From Planoprotostelium fungivorum (lineage: Eukaryota; Evosea; Variosea; Cavosteliida; Cavosteliaceae): a DNA stretch of 64,000 nt. Location: the NCBI GenBank assembly GCA_003024175.1, contig MDYQ01000093.1, positions 62,001 through 126,000 of the forward strand, given 5' to 3'. The first letter of the stretch is position 1, and every line of letters begins with the position of its first letter. Positions 1 to 11,390 of this stretch are shown here, one piece after another. A model generated the notes under the pieces. It ran no database searches, was not told where the DNA came from, and saw only the letters and a list, made by a program, of their open reading frames with translations. The position numbers and the translations under genes were made by a program.

Positions 1-378
1 ACATGAGATGTTGAAATGTAAGATAGAACGGAGACGCCTGGGGGCCCAGAGCTGGATGGAAATGCATCGTATCAGCCACGGTGATCACCATCGTGCAATT
101 CTTACTGGGAGTTTATTGGGTTCTTGTGGCCAGTAAGACGGCAAAATACGTGCCCATTTAAGATGATCGATAAAGGGAGATATTGTACAGTCCCACATCT
201 GATCTCAAGTATGGATGTCACGTGAGACTCTGTTACGACTCTATACCCTCCTCTCTGTATCATATGTTAGTAGATGATCTATAGAGGATGATCGTGACGG
301 GTCATGACCAAAACGTGCACCGAAATTTCTGGGGTTTGACCTTTATTTAATTTACACACGGAACAGCAACATCACGAC
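1..378. other. Intergenic, left edge
   Basis: No convincing coding exon, RNA gene or repeat seen. It holds the 5' flank of the ankyrin-type gene that starts at 379, with an AT-rich stretch at about 345-360. Confidence 0.5.
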
Positions 379-1352
379 ATGAACTCGAACGGGATCTTAT
401 CCAACACAATCGACATCACCGTCGTTATCCTTCGGTTTCTCTTGAATGAGAATCCACATCACAAGAGTGAATCATTGAGGGAGGGACACTATGTACGGAT
501 CAGAAGCACTTGCCGGCTATGGAGAGACATAGCTGATTCTACGTTTCGGTTTCACACAGATACGTTGGCTTTCCTTCGTGCTGTTCGATCAGGGAGTCCA
601 CGAGCCACACTCTTCATGTTATCGAGATCTCATCCACCGGAGGAGATCCTATGCTATGCCGCACAGGAAGGAAATGCAGACGTGGTTCGAGTTCTGTTGA
701 ATGATAAGAGTGGGCTGATGATGATATCATCACGATGTTGAGTACATCAGGAATCGATCCAACCGCTTACGATCAGTGGCCCATCAATATCGCCGCCAGC
801 AAAGGTGAAGATGCTTCCACCTCTTCTCCACACCAACCATCTTCACAGGCCACACGGAAGTCGTTCGGCTCTTGTTATCCGATTCGAGGGTCAATCCTTC
901 ATGCGAAGAACACATCGCCCTTCTAAGCGCGGTAAGAGGTGGACATCCAGAGATCGTTAGGCTGCTCCTCCAAGACGAGAGAGTGAATCCGAGTGTAAAT
1001 AACAATAGAGCCTTGCAGCTCGCAGCAGAGACGGGGAACAGAGAGATAGTCCAAATTCTATTATCTGATCCACGTGAGTGATTACGTCCCATCATCATTA
1101 GATCTCTTTATATATCTTGGAAATTCCATACGTCTGTCATCATCTAACGTCTCATGTTCATGATCATCAGAAAATCTGAATGAATCAGGTGTGGATCCCA
1201 CAGCCTTGGACAATTTGGCCATTCTCCGGGCCGTCGAGCTCGGGCACAACCAAATCGTCGACTTATTGATGTCAGACAAGAGGGTGTTGCTGCATCGACA
1301 ACCGCAGATCTTGATGGAGATCATGGGTGGCCTCATCTCAATCGCCCGATGA
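379..1352 (+). CDS. F-box-like / ankyrin-repeat protein
   Basis: Four exons fit by frame: 379-709, 751-804, 849-1073 and 1171-1352. The introns are 41, 44 and 97 bases and all are GT-AG. The N-terminus (about residues 5-55) has the leucine-rich run and 'CRLWRDIA' expected of an F-box-like start. It is followed by degenerate ankyrin units such as 'EEILCYAAQEGNADVVRVLL', 'GHTEVVRLLLSDSRVNPS', 'GGHPEIVRLLLQDERVNPS' and 'GHNQIVDLLMSDKRV'. Proteins of this layout usually act as substrate adaptors in SCF ubiquitin ligases; that role is inference from family. The conserved 'D.RVNPS' tail on each repeat suggests recent repeat spread within the gene. A gene with similar logic lies at 28.7-30.6 kb. The start is the first ATG in frame with the exon 1 coding stretch. 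Confidence 0.8.
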
Positions 1353-1596
1353 ATATATGTCTATTGAGATCATCATCGTCAGATCTTCCTCATCACGCTC
1401 TCTTATCAAACATAACATAGAGAGTCAGTCGTTCTTGATGTAACTTTGCCTGAAGAATAATCTCGGAACTTTCCGCCATCCACTCCCACAATCCAATCGA
1501 TTGTACTGCTAGATCGTGTCCTCACGTGTACCAATGACCAGAACATCTTCTCGGCTTTATAAGCTTAGATCAAGTGTAGTATCTGTTCTATATCAG

Positions 1597-1962
1597 TTAG
1601 TCGCTGATATCTCTGGCAACGCCCAGAGTACCGACTAAGTGTATTTTTCTATCGGGCAGGAGGGCAAACACTGGAGCTTGCGAAGGTGCCTCTTGCAAGG
1701 ATGAGATCAGCATAGCACTGAGCTGAGTATCGTCCACCGTTTCTACAACACAAAAGATCAAATGATAAATCAATTGCGAAGAGCAATCTGAGATCTTCAA
1801 TCACCATGCTCTGCACTGGAGCGTAGACTTGATATTAAGTACTTGAAAGAAGTATCACACCAACTGCATCACCGCTCAGCTCTCGACTGTAGCCAGTCCA
1901 TCACACCCAGACATGTGTGGTGGCTTCGGGGGCGATTCAAAACTTTGCCACATTCTGCTCAT
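1597..1962 (-). CDS. Possible small gene, structure unresolved
   Basis: The most likely last exon (about 1597-1761) begins after a TGTTGTAG acceptor and encodes a tail ending 'VFALLPDRKIHLVGTLG' plus 'VARDISD', then a stop. Upstream pieces on the same strand read 'ELSGDAVGVILLSS' and 'SLRSSAEHE'. The order and spacing faintly recall a roadblock-fold LAMTOR5-type protein, but I could not connect the exons with sensible introns. The gene would lie just downstream of the methyltransferase gene on the same strand. Treat as tentative; it could be chance reading frame. Confidence 0.25.
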
Positions 1963-1993
1963 GAAAATAGAATCAATTCGGTTGAGAGGTGGA

Positions 1994-3684
1994 CTATGTC
2001 TTTATCTGCCTCGTGAGAGCGCGGATGATGATTCCCGCGGCAACACCAGCATTGAGAGAATCTACGCCGTGTCTGTCTCCTCCTTCAATACGGATCGTCT
2101 TATCACCTGCAAAACCTCCATAAGTATCGCACGATTTGAGATCGTGCTGATCGTGATACGTGATGATGATGTGTTACATCTTCACTCACACAAGCTCTTG
2201 ATCACGCTTCTCATTCCTTTTCCTTCGTTACCGAGCACCAGAATAGTCGGTCCCTTCACTTCTGCCGCAACATCTTCCACCTCCATCGAACTCTTTCCCG
2301 AGCTCGTTCCCAGGATCGTCCACCCGTTCTCCTTGCTCGCTCTCAGGAATGTCGACAAGTTGTTTGTCGACAGCACGTTGGCGTATTCCAATGCACCGCT
2401 CGAACTCTTGCTGACGATGGAAGACAATGGAGCTGTCGATGTCTTCAGTTCTCTCCTTTTCCTTCAATCACCTGATCCCTTCTTTGGTAAGATGATACCA
2501 TCTACAACACCGAAGAAGGAGGAAGATCTCAAGATCGAACCCAGATTCATCGGGTCTTGTACTTCATCGAGGGCGATGTAGAGAGAAGATTTGTCTTTGC
2601 GAGGCAGGGCTTCCACCGTCTTCGGTTCACCCAAGGGACTGGCCATGAGTACGACACCTGCGATCGTCTCACTCTTCTGACTCTATCAAAAGTTCACCTT
2701 GGTGCACGTTCATCCTGCAGATGTTGTTCAGCGTCAGGTGATCGACGTGATCGATCGTGATATTCTTCTTCTGGGCTAAAGCGACGATCTCTTTCACTCT
2801 GTCCCTTGGTTTCTGGTGAGAGAGTGTTCCATTCGATTACAACTCACGTTGAAGTCTCTTCGTCGTCTCTCTTCACGAGGAGCTTGGTGCATTGGCGTCT
2901 TCCAGCTTTGAGTGCAGCCAAGACACTGTGGATGCCAAAGACAGCTTCTAATCCTTCTCTCTCGTCCTTATCTCTCTCTTCTGATCTCGCCGTGACCTTG
3001 TTCTTCCTCTCTGTTCTGTGAAGGACGTTTGGCATGTGTGATGGATCATGATGAGATCACCTCCAATCGGATGCCGTTTTCGGTTTGTCTGCCTCTTCCA
3101 CGGGTGGCCTGGGAAGGGCACTACCCCTCTTGAAGCCCACTTTGGTCAGTTTAAGACGATCGAATCTGGAAGGAATGAGGGAGATGATCGATGTGGACGC
3201 ACCCTGCATCACCGTCAAAGACTCTCTCTCGAAAGAGGTCGGGGAGTTCGCCGAGTGTGTCTTGATGAGTTTTCTGTCAAGGTGTCACTTTCCATCAGAT
3301 GATGAATGGGGATACCTTCTTTCGAAGATGTCTGGGGATTCCTGGCTCATTAGACTTGGGTTGCACGATGGGCGGAGGAGCTGTGATGTCTATCCCTCCC
3401 TCATCTTCTGATGGATTTCGTCGGGTCATCTTTCCAGAATCTCTCGTGAGCATCTGAGCCACGAGACTAGGACTGGCTACAGACTGTTTGATGATGAGTT
3501 GTCATAGGAATGGACTAGAAGACTTAAAGAGGTAGATCACCTGTTTGTTGACCCTCTTTTGTTTGTATTCACGGCTTTGGATGAAAGAACGCGTATCCAA
3601 TTCGGCCGATTTTCGTGTTGACATGCATCGCTGCAGATGGAACGAAGCACTCCTACTGTTCGATCCCACCAGTCTGACGATCAT
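1994..3684 (-). CDS. Mitochondrial SpoU/TrmH-type rRNA ribose methyltransferase (MRM1-like)
   Basis: Eight exons fit: 3541-3684, 3316-3483, 3061-3260, 2848-3015, 2698-2804, 2472-2657, 2190-2432 and 1994-2106. The product is a SAM-dependent 2'-O-ribose methyltransferase of the SPOUT class; MRM1/Pet56 modifies a guanosine in mitochondrial large-subunit rRNA. Seen in the sequence: an Arg/Ser-rich presequence 'MIVRLVGSNSRSASFHLQR'; a SpoU substrate-binding domain ('AVFGIHSVLAALKAGRR'); and the three knot motifs 'MNLGSILRSSSFFGVVDGI', 'LVLGNEGKGMR' and 'SLNAGVAAGIIIRAL'. The loop 'GSAPLSSIVSKSSSGALE' is also typical. I chose the upstream ATG because it gives a good targeting peptide and keeps frame through a clean GT-AG intron. 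About 155 residues between presequence and domain are low in known motifs. The 3260/3316 junction rests on an AAG acceptor and is the least certain. Confidence 0.85.
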
Positions 3685-3763
3685 GATGCAGTGTGATGTG
3701 ATGTGTGATGATCTTGATCTACCTCGACTAGCGTTGTAGTGACAGTTTTTCATAAATAGAAAG

Positions 3764-4652
3764 ATGATACATTCTTTATACAGTAGTTCGTCCGTTCCTC
3801 CTCTCTTGTTCCTTCTCTATCGTCTCTCTCAGCAATGGTGTGCTCAGTTTGATCTTCTTCCTCCTATTATTCACCAGTACCTCGCAGCTCCACCTCTGGC
3901 TGACCATCTGTTCCAGTGAACTGAAGCATCGCTCTTCCCCCTTCACGTTGATGACAAATGGTTTGTCTCCACCGTTTTCTCGAAACAGGACTCTGAAGTG
4001 GTCTGTTCATCCGTTAGGATATATAATGTGGTGTTCAGCTCACAGAATTCAAATAGTCCAGCGACGACTGACACCGTGAAGGCCGACGACACCGACCCAC
4101 TCGCTCGGATCATGTATGTCCCTCTCTTTCTTCCTCTCAAGAGGAAGATGGCAGCGTCAACGGTTTTGACATCACTAAACAGCCACCTTCGATCGTCAAT
4201 CCACGTCTCTTTCGGTTGAGCTCACGATGGTTCACCTTCCATCGAGTTGTATGTCTTTGCTGATCTGACAACCGATCACCGAGTGACTTCCACTCCACAC
4301 AGAAGAACGCGGAGGCCTCCGCGCCAGTCGCACTCAGCCTCCGTATCCTCTCGTTACTCCGCGTTAGGGTTTGTCTCTCCTCCCTTAGGAATTTCTAGTG
4401 AAATTATCTCCACCTTCCCTATCGACTGCCACCTTGTTCGCGTAAGGTTCTATGGTCTTGCTGTTGCCGAGGGTGAATTTCAAACTCGCGATTTGCGGAA
4501 ACACCAGGGAGGAGATCCTGTGGATCACTGATCTTTCTGTGGAGCACATTTCTCTAGCCGACCCTAAACCCCCTCTTCCGGGAGGGAAAGTGGTCCATCT
4601 CTCGCTCCACCAAGTAGAAAACCAAAATGTCCTACTCCTTGTTCTGTGGTGA
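3764..4652 (+). CDS. Unrecognised protein, multi-exon
   Basis: An ATG at 3764 opens a frame starting 'MIHSLYSSSSVPPLLFLLYR' and runs into '...IIHQYLAAPPLADHLFQ'. A GT-AG intron (about 3917-3987) then leads to 'DSEVVCSSVRIYNVVFSSQ'. Further coding-like blocks are 'GFDITKQPPSIVNP', 'RWFTFHRVV', 'NAEASAPVALSLRILSLLR' and the last exon 'LADPKPPLPGGKVVHLSLH' plus 'QVENQNVLLLVLW', ending at 4652. The exon joins after about 4380 are not settled. The N-terminal helical part has a weak feel of the hyccin/FAM126 family, but I do not trust this enough to name it. It is divergent from the methyltransferase gene (start-to-start 79 bases) and convergent with the next gene, 19 bases apart. Confidence 0.5.
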
Positions 4653-4671
4653 ATAAGAGTTTATTCTAGTT

Positions 4672-7600
4672 TTACACGAGGAGTGCAATGAGGGCCGTGA
4701 TGAATAAGAGGGCACCCACGCGAGCGGAGCCAGAGTCCGCAGCGATGACGGACTGGCCGTTACCGTAGAGGGCAGAATGGATCGACAGGTGGCAAGTCGA
4801 AGCCGTCCAAGTCTTCGCCTTAGAATCCATCTTGGTCGTTGCACCCGAGCATTCCTGCGTGTTCGCTTGGTACGAAGAGCTCGACTGGCTGTAATAGAAC
4901 AACTGCATGTGTCCGGCCTTCTCATCCGAGATGCTAAAGTCACCATAAGAGAAAGCCACTTGGATGGGGCATTTGAGAGATGCTACAGAGGACAAACCAG
5001 TGAGGTGAATGGCGATGAGTTGGAAGGCGATGGGAGAAGAAGTGAAACCTTGTGGGTAGTTCTGCGGTACCACTTGCGAGTTGTATAGGGTCACACCGAG
5101 ACCGATGATGTCACCATTGAAACATTCAGATGGTGCGGTGACATAGATCTTCTGGCTTCCGGAGAGGGCGTCCGAATTCGAAGACAATTGAGACAAGCTG
5201 GCGGCGCGTAGATCTGAAGGCAGAGTCGTGAACGGTAAGGATGTGGTGTAGCTCGTGGTCTGGCCGTTGGCACAAGTTGTAGAAGCGTTGACTCGTACGA
5301 CGGTATTCTGGGCGGCGTCGCAGCGGAAAGTCTGAGCGTCCACGGTAATGCAGGTCAGCCCGGTCGATTTTCCTTGCGAGTCCAATCCGACGAGATTGTA
5401 GCGAGAGAGGCTGCTGCCGACGTAGTCGCAGCTGATGGCGTTAGGCACCACGCGAACGAGGACTTTCGTGGTCAAGTTGTCCGGGTCTAACGTGATGTGT
5501 ACAGCATTGGGAGCTGAGGCCGAATCTACGTTGGGAGCTGTGACGGACTGACTCGCGGCGACAGAGGAGAGAGTGTTGTCTGCGCACACTTGAGAGATGC
5601 TGACGGTGGAAGTGCTGCCCTTTGCGAGTCCCCCGGTGAGAGCGTAGGTGAAGGGTGAATACTGAGAGGTGGAGAACTGCTGGGTGTTGCCGTTCGTGGT
5701 GATACTGATGGACCACTGAGAGAAGGAGCTGCCTTGGATGTCACAAGTGGTGGCCGGGGGGGACCAAGTCAAGACGACAGATCCACTGGCCACGCCGACG
5801 GCGAGATCGGTGGGAGCATCTGGAATCACGTCAGTTGATGGAGAAACGGTGGGGATATTATGGAGAATCTGTGGAGACACTCACCCACGGCGAACCTCCA
5901 TTCATCGACGAGGATGTACTTTCCAGGATTCGCGTAAGAAGAGAATCCTAAGGCCTTCAGCAACTGTCGAGGTCGATTGGCAATGTTGAGCTGTGCGGTA
6001 GACACACGAACTGAAACGTGTCAGAGGAGATAGACGATTGAAATGAAGACACCTCTAGTCCACGTGTACTCGTCGATGATAAAATTTCCAGTGTTCGATC
6101 GGCTCGTGGGTACAGATGCGATCATGTCGGTGGCGTTGTGGGCTTGGACGTTGAAGCTGAATTCACCGGAGCCGGGTGCCACCTGTCTATGTCAGATGAA
6201 TTCCACGCGAGATTTCACCGACCTTTGCGTAGAATTCGAGGGCTCCGTATTTCTTATCCAGGGCAAATGAAGTCTGAGAGCTCCACCAGTTCACACCAAA
6301 GAAGGCCAAGTTCAGTCCTACGGAATTTCAGTGATTTTTCACTGGAATCCACGGTTCTCTCACCGATGCGTAAGCTGGATCGACCGCAGAGGCTGTCAGC
6401 AGTGTAGTTGAGGTTGTAAGGGAAATATACACCGGAGGTCCAATTTGTGACAGAGTAAGCGAGACTGTCCTATTTTCGAGTTAAGCAACGGAGGGAGATG
6501 GAGGATGTCACCTTGTAGATGGGGAGTGTGTCGTAACCAGGGTTACAAGGATCACTAGAAGGTGCAGGGGGAGGTGCTACACACTGTCCTGTGCAGCTGA
6601 TCTGTCCTCTCAATATCTGTCCCTCTGTCATTCTCCTTCTCAGTCGACAAGATATGCATACCTCTTGGTTGTTTGAATTTTTGAGAGATAAGTACAATTT
6701 TCCTTGATACAAAGCAAGCCACTGAGCTTGCGATATACTCCACACTGACTGTTTCGCGTCAGTATCTACAACGATGTAGATGACATCGTCTGACCTGCAC
6801 GGCAGAGTTCGCATATGCGATGTTGCGAGTTGCGATCGGAGTACCGGCCGAGCCTGAAGCACCAGTGTTGAGAGACAGCTTCAGATTGGTACCTGCCGCA
6901 TCGTGGAACACTTTGTACTGCAGCTGCACGCCTCCGTTGAAACCTCTGGGAAAGAGAGACAAGAACGCTTTACCTGTCATGACGTCATCACACGTCATCC
7001 TCTACTCGTGCGAATACTTACCGACGTTCGTGGAAGAAGAACCGATCGTCACTTGAGAAGCTTCCAAGTTGGCCGTGTACTGATCGTCCGTCAGTCCTTG
7101 TGGTAGGGTGGGAACGGGGGGAATGCTGTAAGGTGAAACGAAGCATCTGACGGGCAGTGTGAGACATCTCGATGAAATTTCGCGTTTCACTGACTTTCCG
7201 TTGCAATTTGCGACGACGTGGAGAGGCATCCAGAATCCTCCTTCGGGTATTCCGTAACTGAATCTATTGTTGAGACCGTTATCTCCCGTGGCCTGTATGA
7301 CGTCATCACACGTCATCACACGTCATAGTGTAGACTCACCGTGTTGAACATCAAGAGGTACAAGTGTTGAGTGTCGTAATCGTAATGATAAGTCGTGGGA
7401 GTCAGACGATCGAACGATCCCGCCTCGGTCAAAGTGCCGTAAGGATAACTACTGTCACACGATTCAATATTTAAATCCCCGTTCATACTCACATCTGAGT
7501 CACGGTGAAGCTGGTGCCTCTTGGATAAGGTATAGACACGATGATCCAATCAGAAGGTGCAGAAGATTGCATGTTGATCGTGAAATCGGAAGGACTGTTA

Positions 7601-10600
7601 CCCAGAGTACGATCTCCCCCGGAGAATCTAACGGAATAGGCCCTGTCGATCGTCTACAACGAGCCGCGTTCGACCTCTCACCTCTTGGCGATGAGGTTGT
7701 GCATGACTTGAAGGACATCATAAGAACCACCACCGGAGGAACCCCTGGGCCCATCGATGGAGCCCCCCAACGGAAACCATGTCGCAAAGACATTCCTGGA
7801 ATCTGTGGCGGGCTCGATCGGAATCGTGCTGCCCTGAGTGGCCGACTGATCACGTGATCAGACGGCAGGTGATGGAGACGTGGGAACTCACGGATAGAAC
7901 CATGGAGACTTGTACGTAACCTTCCTGGAACAGAGGACAGACGTAAGCGTTCCAGTTTGCGTTGAGCTGACAGCCGGGACGTCTGAAGTGTGTCTCGTTG
8001 CTCTGTATCCAAGCGCCTCCCTTGATACCAGTGATCGATCCGTCTACATCGAGTACGTTCCAACCGTACTGGGCGTCTACATTCTTGTAGTCGATGTACA
8101 CCTGAGATGATCCATTGATATGATGAATGGAATGAAATCTATCGTGGTATTTGGATTGAATGCAATCCATTCGACAGAGAGGAAACTCACTTGGTTTGCA
8201 TTTTGGAAGGTGAGGGCGCGGTATTGATTCTTTGGAAATAACATGAATGGACCGAAGGCAAGTGAAACGAGGGCACCAGCGGGTCTTGTGGAGGTAGAGA
8301 CGAAGTTGATGTAGGTGTTACGTTGCTGCTGCTGCGGTCCTCCGTTGTCGTACGAGCTGTGACCTGGGACGATCAATCTACAACCTGCCGAGATGATTCC
8401 TCTCACCCTGCAGGAAGGTGTTGACGTCACCCCACTGAGAGGGATAACTTCTATTGGAACTCTTGTAAAATCCCACGAGATTTCCACTGAATTTCCCTCA
8501 GTTATCTCACGCTGTTCTCTCCTCACATGTTATCTGATTCTCCGATGACAGTAGAATCTTGGAACATACTGTGTCCGTTTGGCATGATACCTCTGCTGTT
8601 ATCCACTAAGGTGAGAGAGCTGAACAAGTGATTGTCTCCCTTCGTCCACACTCCACTGTCCCTGCACTTGTACGCGAGAAATCGAGTGAAAGTGGAAGTT
8701 GTAGATTGTCCGTTCGTGTTATCGTAGGGACCCTTTTTTCGTCAGTTTCATTCTGGAGACGATGACGTGTGATGACGTCACTCACCAGACGAGGAGAGTA
8801 ACCTGCCATCTCGGTCGTACCATCACTCTTCTGCATGTCATCGATCATGAGACCCGTGTGCATGACAGAATGGGCCACGTTATTGTCGAACTTTCCCAAC
8901 GGTAAGAGACGTGGAGACATCGCGATCGAGTTCGCCCAGATGGTGGCGCCTGACGCAGTTCAATCTACAACTCGATAGGTCTCCTCACCGATTCCCAATG
9001 GTTTCTGCGGCATGGAGAACCAGTAACCGTGGAAACCTCCCAGTGTCAGCGTGACGTCAGATGACGTCATACACTCTACCTCCCACGGCGGCGTTGTTGA
9101 TCCACGTGTTGTTTGGATTTACGATCCAGAAGATTGCGGGACGGTTGTCAGAGGGTAACAGCTGTCTGTTTGTCTCTGAGCCGACTGGGTTGGCCTTGAT
9201 GCCCAAATTGTGATCGAAGGTGGTGCCGGTCTCTCCTCCATCTTCTAAGAACCACATGTGTCCGTTGACGTTGAAGGCGACGTTGTCTTTCACGAGGATA
9301 CCGTAAGACTCTGAGAGTTTGTCACGATGTGTGATGTGAGATGAGATGATGATCGCATGATGCGATGTGATGTGATGTGAGATGATGATCGTATGATGCG
9401 ATGTGATGTGATGTGAGATAATGATCGTATGATGCGATGTGATGTGATGTGAGATGAGATGATGATCGCATCATGCGATGCGATGTGATGTGATGTGGCG
9501 ATGTGACGATGACTCACCGTGGACACTGAGAGCACGTTGGAAAGTATCATGAATGGAACACGATGTGAGTTGGACATTCTTCGTCCACATCATCGCGTGG
9601 AAGTGCACCGGATATCTTCCCATGATTCCGGCCTGTCCCATCTGCGTGAACTCCACTCCAGAGATCTACATTTCAATTGATTCAACGTCTAAATCCTCTC
9701 CTGCTCACCTGAGCACTCGGTCCGTTACGAACCAGAAAGTGACCTGAAATGGTTGAGATGATTTTATTCGCTTTTATTGTTTCGACTCACCTCCGAAGGC
9801 GTCTGGGATGCTGGAGTCATCACCCTTTACGACGATGTTTCTGCTCAACCATCTGATGATGTCAGCCACTCGATGATACAAAATGTAAACTCACCCCACT
9901 TCAGCTTTCTCGTTGTCTTTGCCCCAGTGAGTGAAGTTGAGAGGTCTGTCGATCGTGACTTGATTACCTGAAGAGAGTGAGACGATGATGATAATGAGAT
10001 GGACTCACCATTCACGGCGGTGATGACTCTGACTTCGTTCTGATCTGGGAAGGGTTGACCGATGGACTGAACACGGTTGAGAATCAATCCACACGAGATT
10101 TCATTTCGTTTGGATTTTGGCCCACCTCCTGGTAATCGGGCTTGCTCTGGTAGATTCGATAATCTAAGACCTCAGAGAAATCGGTAGAAGCGACCACGAT
10201 CTTGTCACCGACCTGCATCTAGTCAATCATGTTCCATGCTGCCGTTCCATCTCACGCTCCAGCTGACAGTGTCTTGTAGCTGCAGAGTCTGAGCACCCTT
10301 CTGAGCGGTGGAAGAGAGTCTGGTCCAGGTGGGTCCGTTGACTTGGCCATAGAAGGTGACTGAGCCGCCGTTGGCGATGACGATACCCTTGTTTCCAAAG
10401 GTGGTTGCCACGGGAGCTGTTCAACATGAGACAGAGGAAGGAGATGTGATGCATTCACTTGGATCGGGATCGCTTCCCATGCCATTGGTGCTGTTTCTGT
10501 AGCCATAGAGAGTGATGGTGACCTTGTTCGTGATGGGACAATCGGCCGTTCCAACAATCAAGCTGCCTATTGGATATTCGTCAGCCGTCAGATTCTCTTC

Positions 10601-10916
10601 TCACTGCTCACCTCCTTTCCTGACGAGAATGTATTCCGTGTTGAGCTGCAAGTTTGCGTTGGCAAAAGCGAGAGTTCCATCTACAGTGATGCCTCCATAC
10701 ACTACATTGGGCGACGCATCGAGTAAGACAGTTGTTCCCGCCGAGATGGTCACTTTAGCTCCGTTGGTCGCCGGCTGACCTGAGAGAAGATTATATCCCA
10801 TTCCGATCCGTTATCATTGGCTCACTAGTACTCCAGTTGGTTCCGGTGGGGCAAGCTGCCTGAGAATACAGACAGAAGATAAGATACAAGAAGAGGACAG
10901 CCTGATGGCGCGCCAT
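4672..10916 (-). CDS. CEMIP/TMEM2-like secreted G8-domain, beta-helix protein with GPI-type tail
   Basis: A gene of about 25 short exons encoding roughly 1,600 residues. It starts with a signal peptide ('MARHQAVLFLYLIFCLYSQA'). Next comes a G8-type domain ('GAKVTISAGTTVLLDAS', 'GGITVDGTLAFANANLQLN'), then a long parallel beta-helix region whose closest known pattern is CEMIP/CEMIP2 hyaluronidase: 'NVAFNVNGHMWFLEDGGETG', 'NLGIKANPVGSE', 'PAIFWIVNPNNTWINNAAVG'. Near the C-terminus lies a fibronectin-III-like unit ('PDAPTDLAVGVASGSVVLTW'), a Ser/Thr-rich stretch, and a hydrophobic end 'VGALLFITALIALLV' preceded by small residues, as in a GPI-anchor signal. Hyaluronan is not known from amoebae, so a different extracellular glycan is the likely ligand or substrate; this is inference. 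One intron (9311-9517) carries a minisatellite, and several carry TGACGTCA palindromes. Confidence 0.85.
9325..9505. repeat. 36-bp intronic minisatellite
   Basis: Four copies of a unit with core GATCGYATGATGCGATG begin near 9351, 9387, 9423 and 9464 (spacings 36, 36, 41). They are joined by TGATGTGATGTGA runs. The array fills one intron of the CEMIP-like gene, making it about 207 bases against a usual 40-60. Confidence 0.85.
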
Positions 10917-11390
10917 GGTGGGTCCTGTGAGAATGACCGAACATAGAAGCTCCTTCCTTCGCAAAGGTGATATTCTTGCTCTTCGAACCGCATTTCAAGT
11001 TGAAGATCAAAATGCTGTAGTAGGTTACACACATACAACGCTCCAGATCCCTCTTCTCCAAGTGTTTTGATCTCTATGAGGAGAAGAGGATAATGATTCG
11101 AGGATGAATAGACTTCGAAAGACCAGCAAAGGAGACTGAGAGAGGAACAGAGATCGACTGCAGTATTCGACAAAATAGCGTGCTCCACTGGAACTGTTAC
11201 GTGTACGGGTCTAAACAAGCGAGGCTCTATGCTCCCAAATCGTATCTTAGAGATTCATTCTTCCTGATGTTTCAATTCTGAATCGCCTGACACACAAGAA
11301 AGTTTAAATGCTTATAAAATGATTTCCTGCTTTATTTTAATCGTTGTAGAAGAGGGAGATCATCAGATCACCGATCTCTTCTGATCGACC
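10917..11390. other. Intergenic between divergent genes
   Basis: This separates the starts of the CEMIP-like gene (-) and the bS18m gene (+). Several open frames cross it, but none shows a family motif or good codon pattern. A tract rich in A and T with TTTATTTTAAT (about 11300-11345) lies shortly upstream of the bS18m ATG. Confidence 0.5.

Noticed and set aside
1913-2581. 222-codon + strand open frame
   Set aside because: Lies antisense to exons of the rRNA methyltransferase, whose motifs are unambiguous.
4247-4531. 94-codon frame RRTRRPPRQSHSAS...
   Set aside because: Crosses introns of the 3.8-4.7 kb gene; the coding blocks lie in another frame.
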